Of a stretch of DNA of 5,565 bases, positions 5,241 to 5,565 are shown piece by piece. Origin of the DNA: Flavobacteriaceae bacterium (lineage in GTDB: Bacteria > Bacteroidota > Bacteroidia > Flavobacteriales > Flavobacteriaceae); contig CANCFZ010000154.1 in assembly GCA_947377425.1 (NCBI GenBank), positions 1-5,565 of the forward strand, read 5' to 3'. How positions within the stretch are numbered: position 1 is the first letter of the stretch; the number at the start of each line of letters is the position of its first letter. Under the pieces are notes generated by a model, which was not told the origin of the DNA, did not search any database, and saw only the letters and a program-made list of their open reading frames with translations. The translations under genes were made by a program, and so were the position numbers.

Positions 5241-5565
5241 ATGAATGTATTAAAATATTTATTAGTTGGATTTGTTTTTGGAGTGGTTTTAACCAAATCA
5301 GAAGCGGTATCGTGGTATCGAATTTATGAAATGTTTCAGTTTGATTCGTTTCACATGTATGGAATAATTATGACTGCAATTGCTACTGGTGTTATTGGTA
5401 TTCAAATAATTAAGAAAAATAAATTTAATGATATCAAGGGGCTTCCAATAGAAATTTTGGATAAAGAGCGCGGTACTTTTCGTTATTGGATTGGTGGATT
5501 AATCTTCGGATTGGGATGGGCTTTGGTTGGTTCGTGCCCAGGACCAATATTTATCCTAATAGGTG
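5241..5565 (+). CDS. YeeE/YedE-family permease, second half (DUF6691-type), cut by right window edge
   Basis: The frame opens at ATG 5241 and runs 108 codons to the window end without a stop. The protein begins MNVLKYLLVGFVFGVVLTKS, a first membrane segment, and continues with further segments near residues 39-57 and 82-98. Residues 85-102 carry the partner-half signature GGLIFGLGWALVGSCPGP with C99 at the predicted re-entrant loop. This matches the shorter subunit that regularly follows the YeeE/YedE-like gene in Bacteroidota and Proteobacteria. The intergenic gap of 11 nt has no terminator, so the two genes should be co-transcribed and their products should assemble into one permease. Only the C-terminal portion, perhaps 25-35 residues judging from the usual length, is missing. 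Confidence 0.9.
   Translation, partial: MNVLKYLLVGFVFGVVLTKSEAVSWYRIYEMFQFDSFHMYGIIMTAIATGVIGIQIIKKNKFNDIKGLPIEILDKERGTFRYWIGGLIFGLGWALVGSCPGPIFILIG

Noticed and set aside
1..5565. A defence, mobile-element or otherwise novel multi-gene system
   Set aside because: No transposase, integrase, terminal repeats, CRISPR repeats, nuclease or toxin-antitoxin pair is seen, and base composition looks even throughout; the genes read as core metabolic and envelope functions.

Overview
The window looks like AT-rich chromosomal DNA of a Bacteroidota bacterium, most likely a Flavobacteriaceae member. Four observations support this. Start codons lack Shine-Dalgarno sequences. Upstream regions carry the Bacteroidota -7 element TAnnTTTG, in several cases with a -33 TTTG/TTG at 19-22 nt. 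Signal peptides end in the S/A-Q style common in flavobacteria. The proteins themselves (a cysteine-type KdsA, a flavobacterial-looking outer-membrane barrel, a split YeeE/YedE pair) fit the group.

Layout, left to right. Positions 1-810 (minus strand) hold a multi-pass membrane protein followed by the first 53 codons of a winged-helix transcriptional regulator that runs off the left edge. Positions 811-896 are a divergent promoter region with interleaved -33/-7 elements and a small inverted repeat. Positions 897-2258 (plus) encode a secreted M28-family zinc peptidase with a PA domain. A perfect 14-bp hairpin at 2267-2299 separates it from the convergent minus-strand pair kdsA (3225-4043) and an outer-membrane protein of unknown function (2317-3213), which are 11 nt apart. 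Upstream of kdsA is a second hairpin (4079-4111) that ends a small minus-strand lipoprotein gene (4128-4595). Another divergent promoter region (4596-4671) leads to two plus-strand genes 11 nt apart, at 4672-5229 and 5241 to the right edge. They encode the two halves of a YeeE/YedE-type sulfur-compound permease; the second half is cut by the window end.

Functionally, the middle of the window concerns the cell envelope: KdsA makes Kdo-8-phosphate for lipopolysaccharide, the co-oriented barrel belongs in the outer membrane, and the lipoprotein is envelope-anchored. The right end concerns sulfur-compound uptake, and the left end is a regulator/membrane-protein pair with no known substrate. No intergenic gap exceeds 90 bases. 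I saw no tRNA, rRNA, CRISPR array, insertion sequence or defence system. This is mostly an ordinary core-genome region; the points worth following are the uncharacterised envelope proteins near kdsA, the membrane-protein/regulator pair and the promoter architecture.
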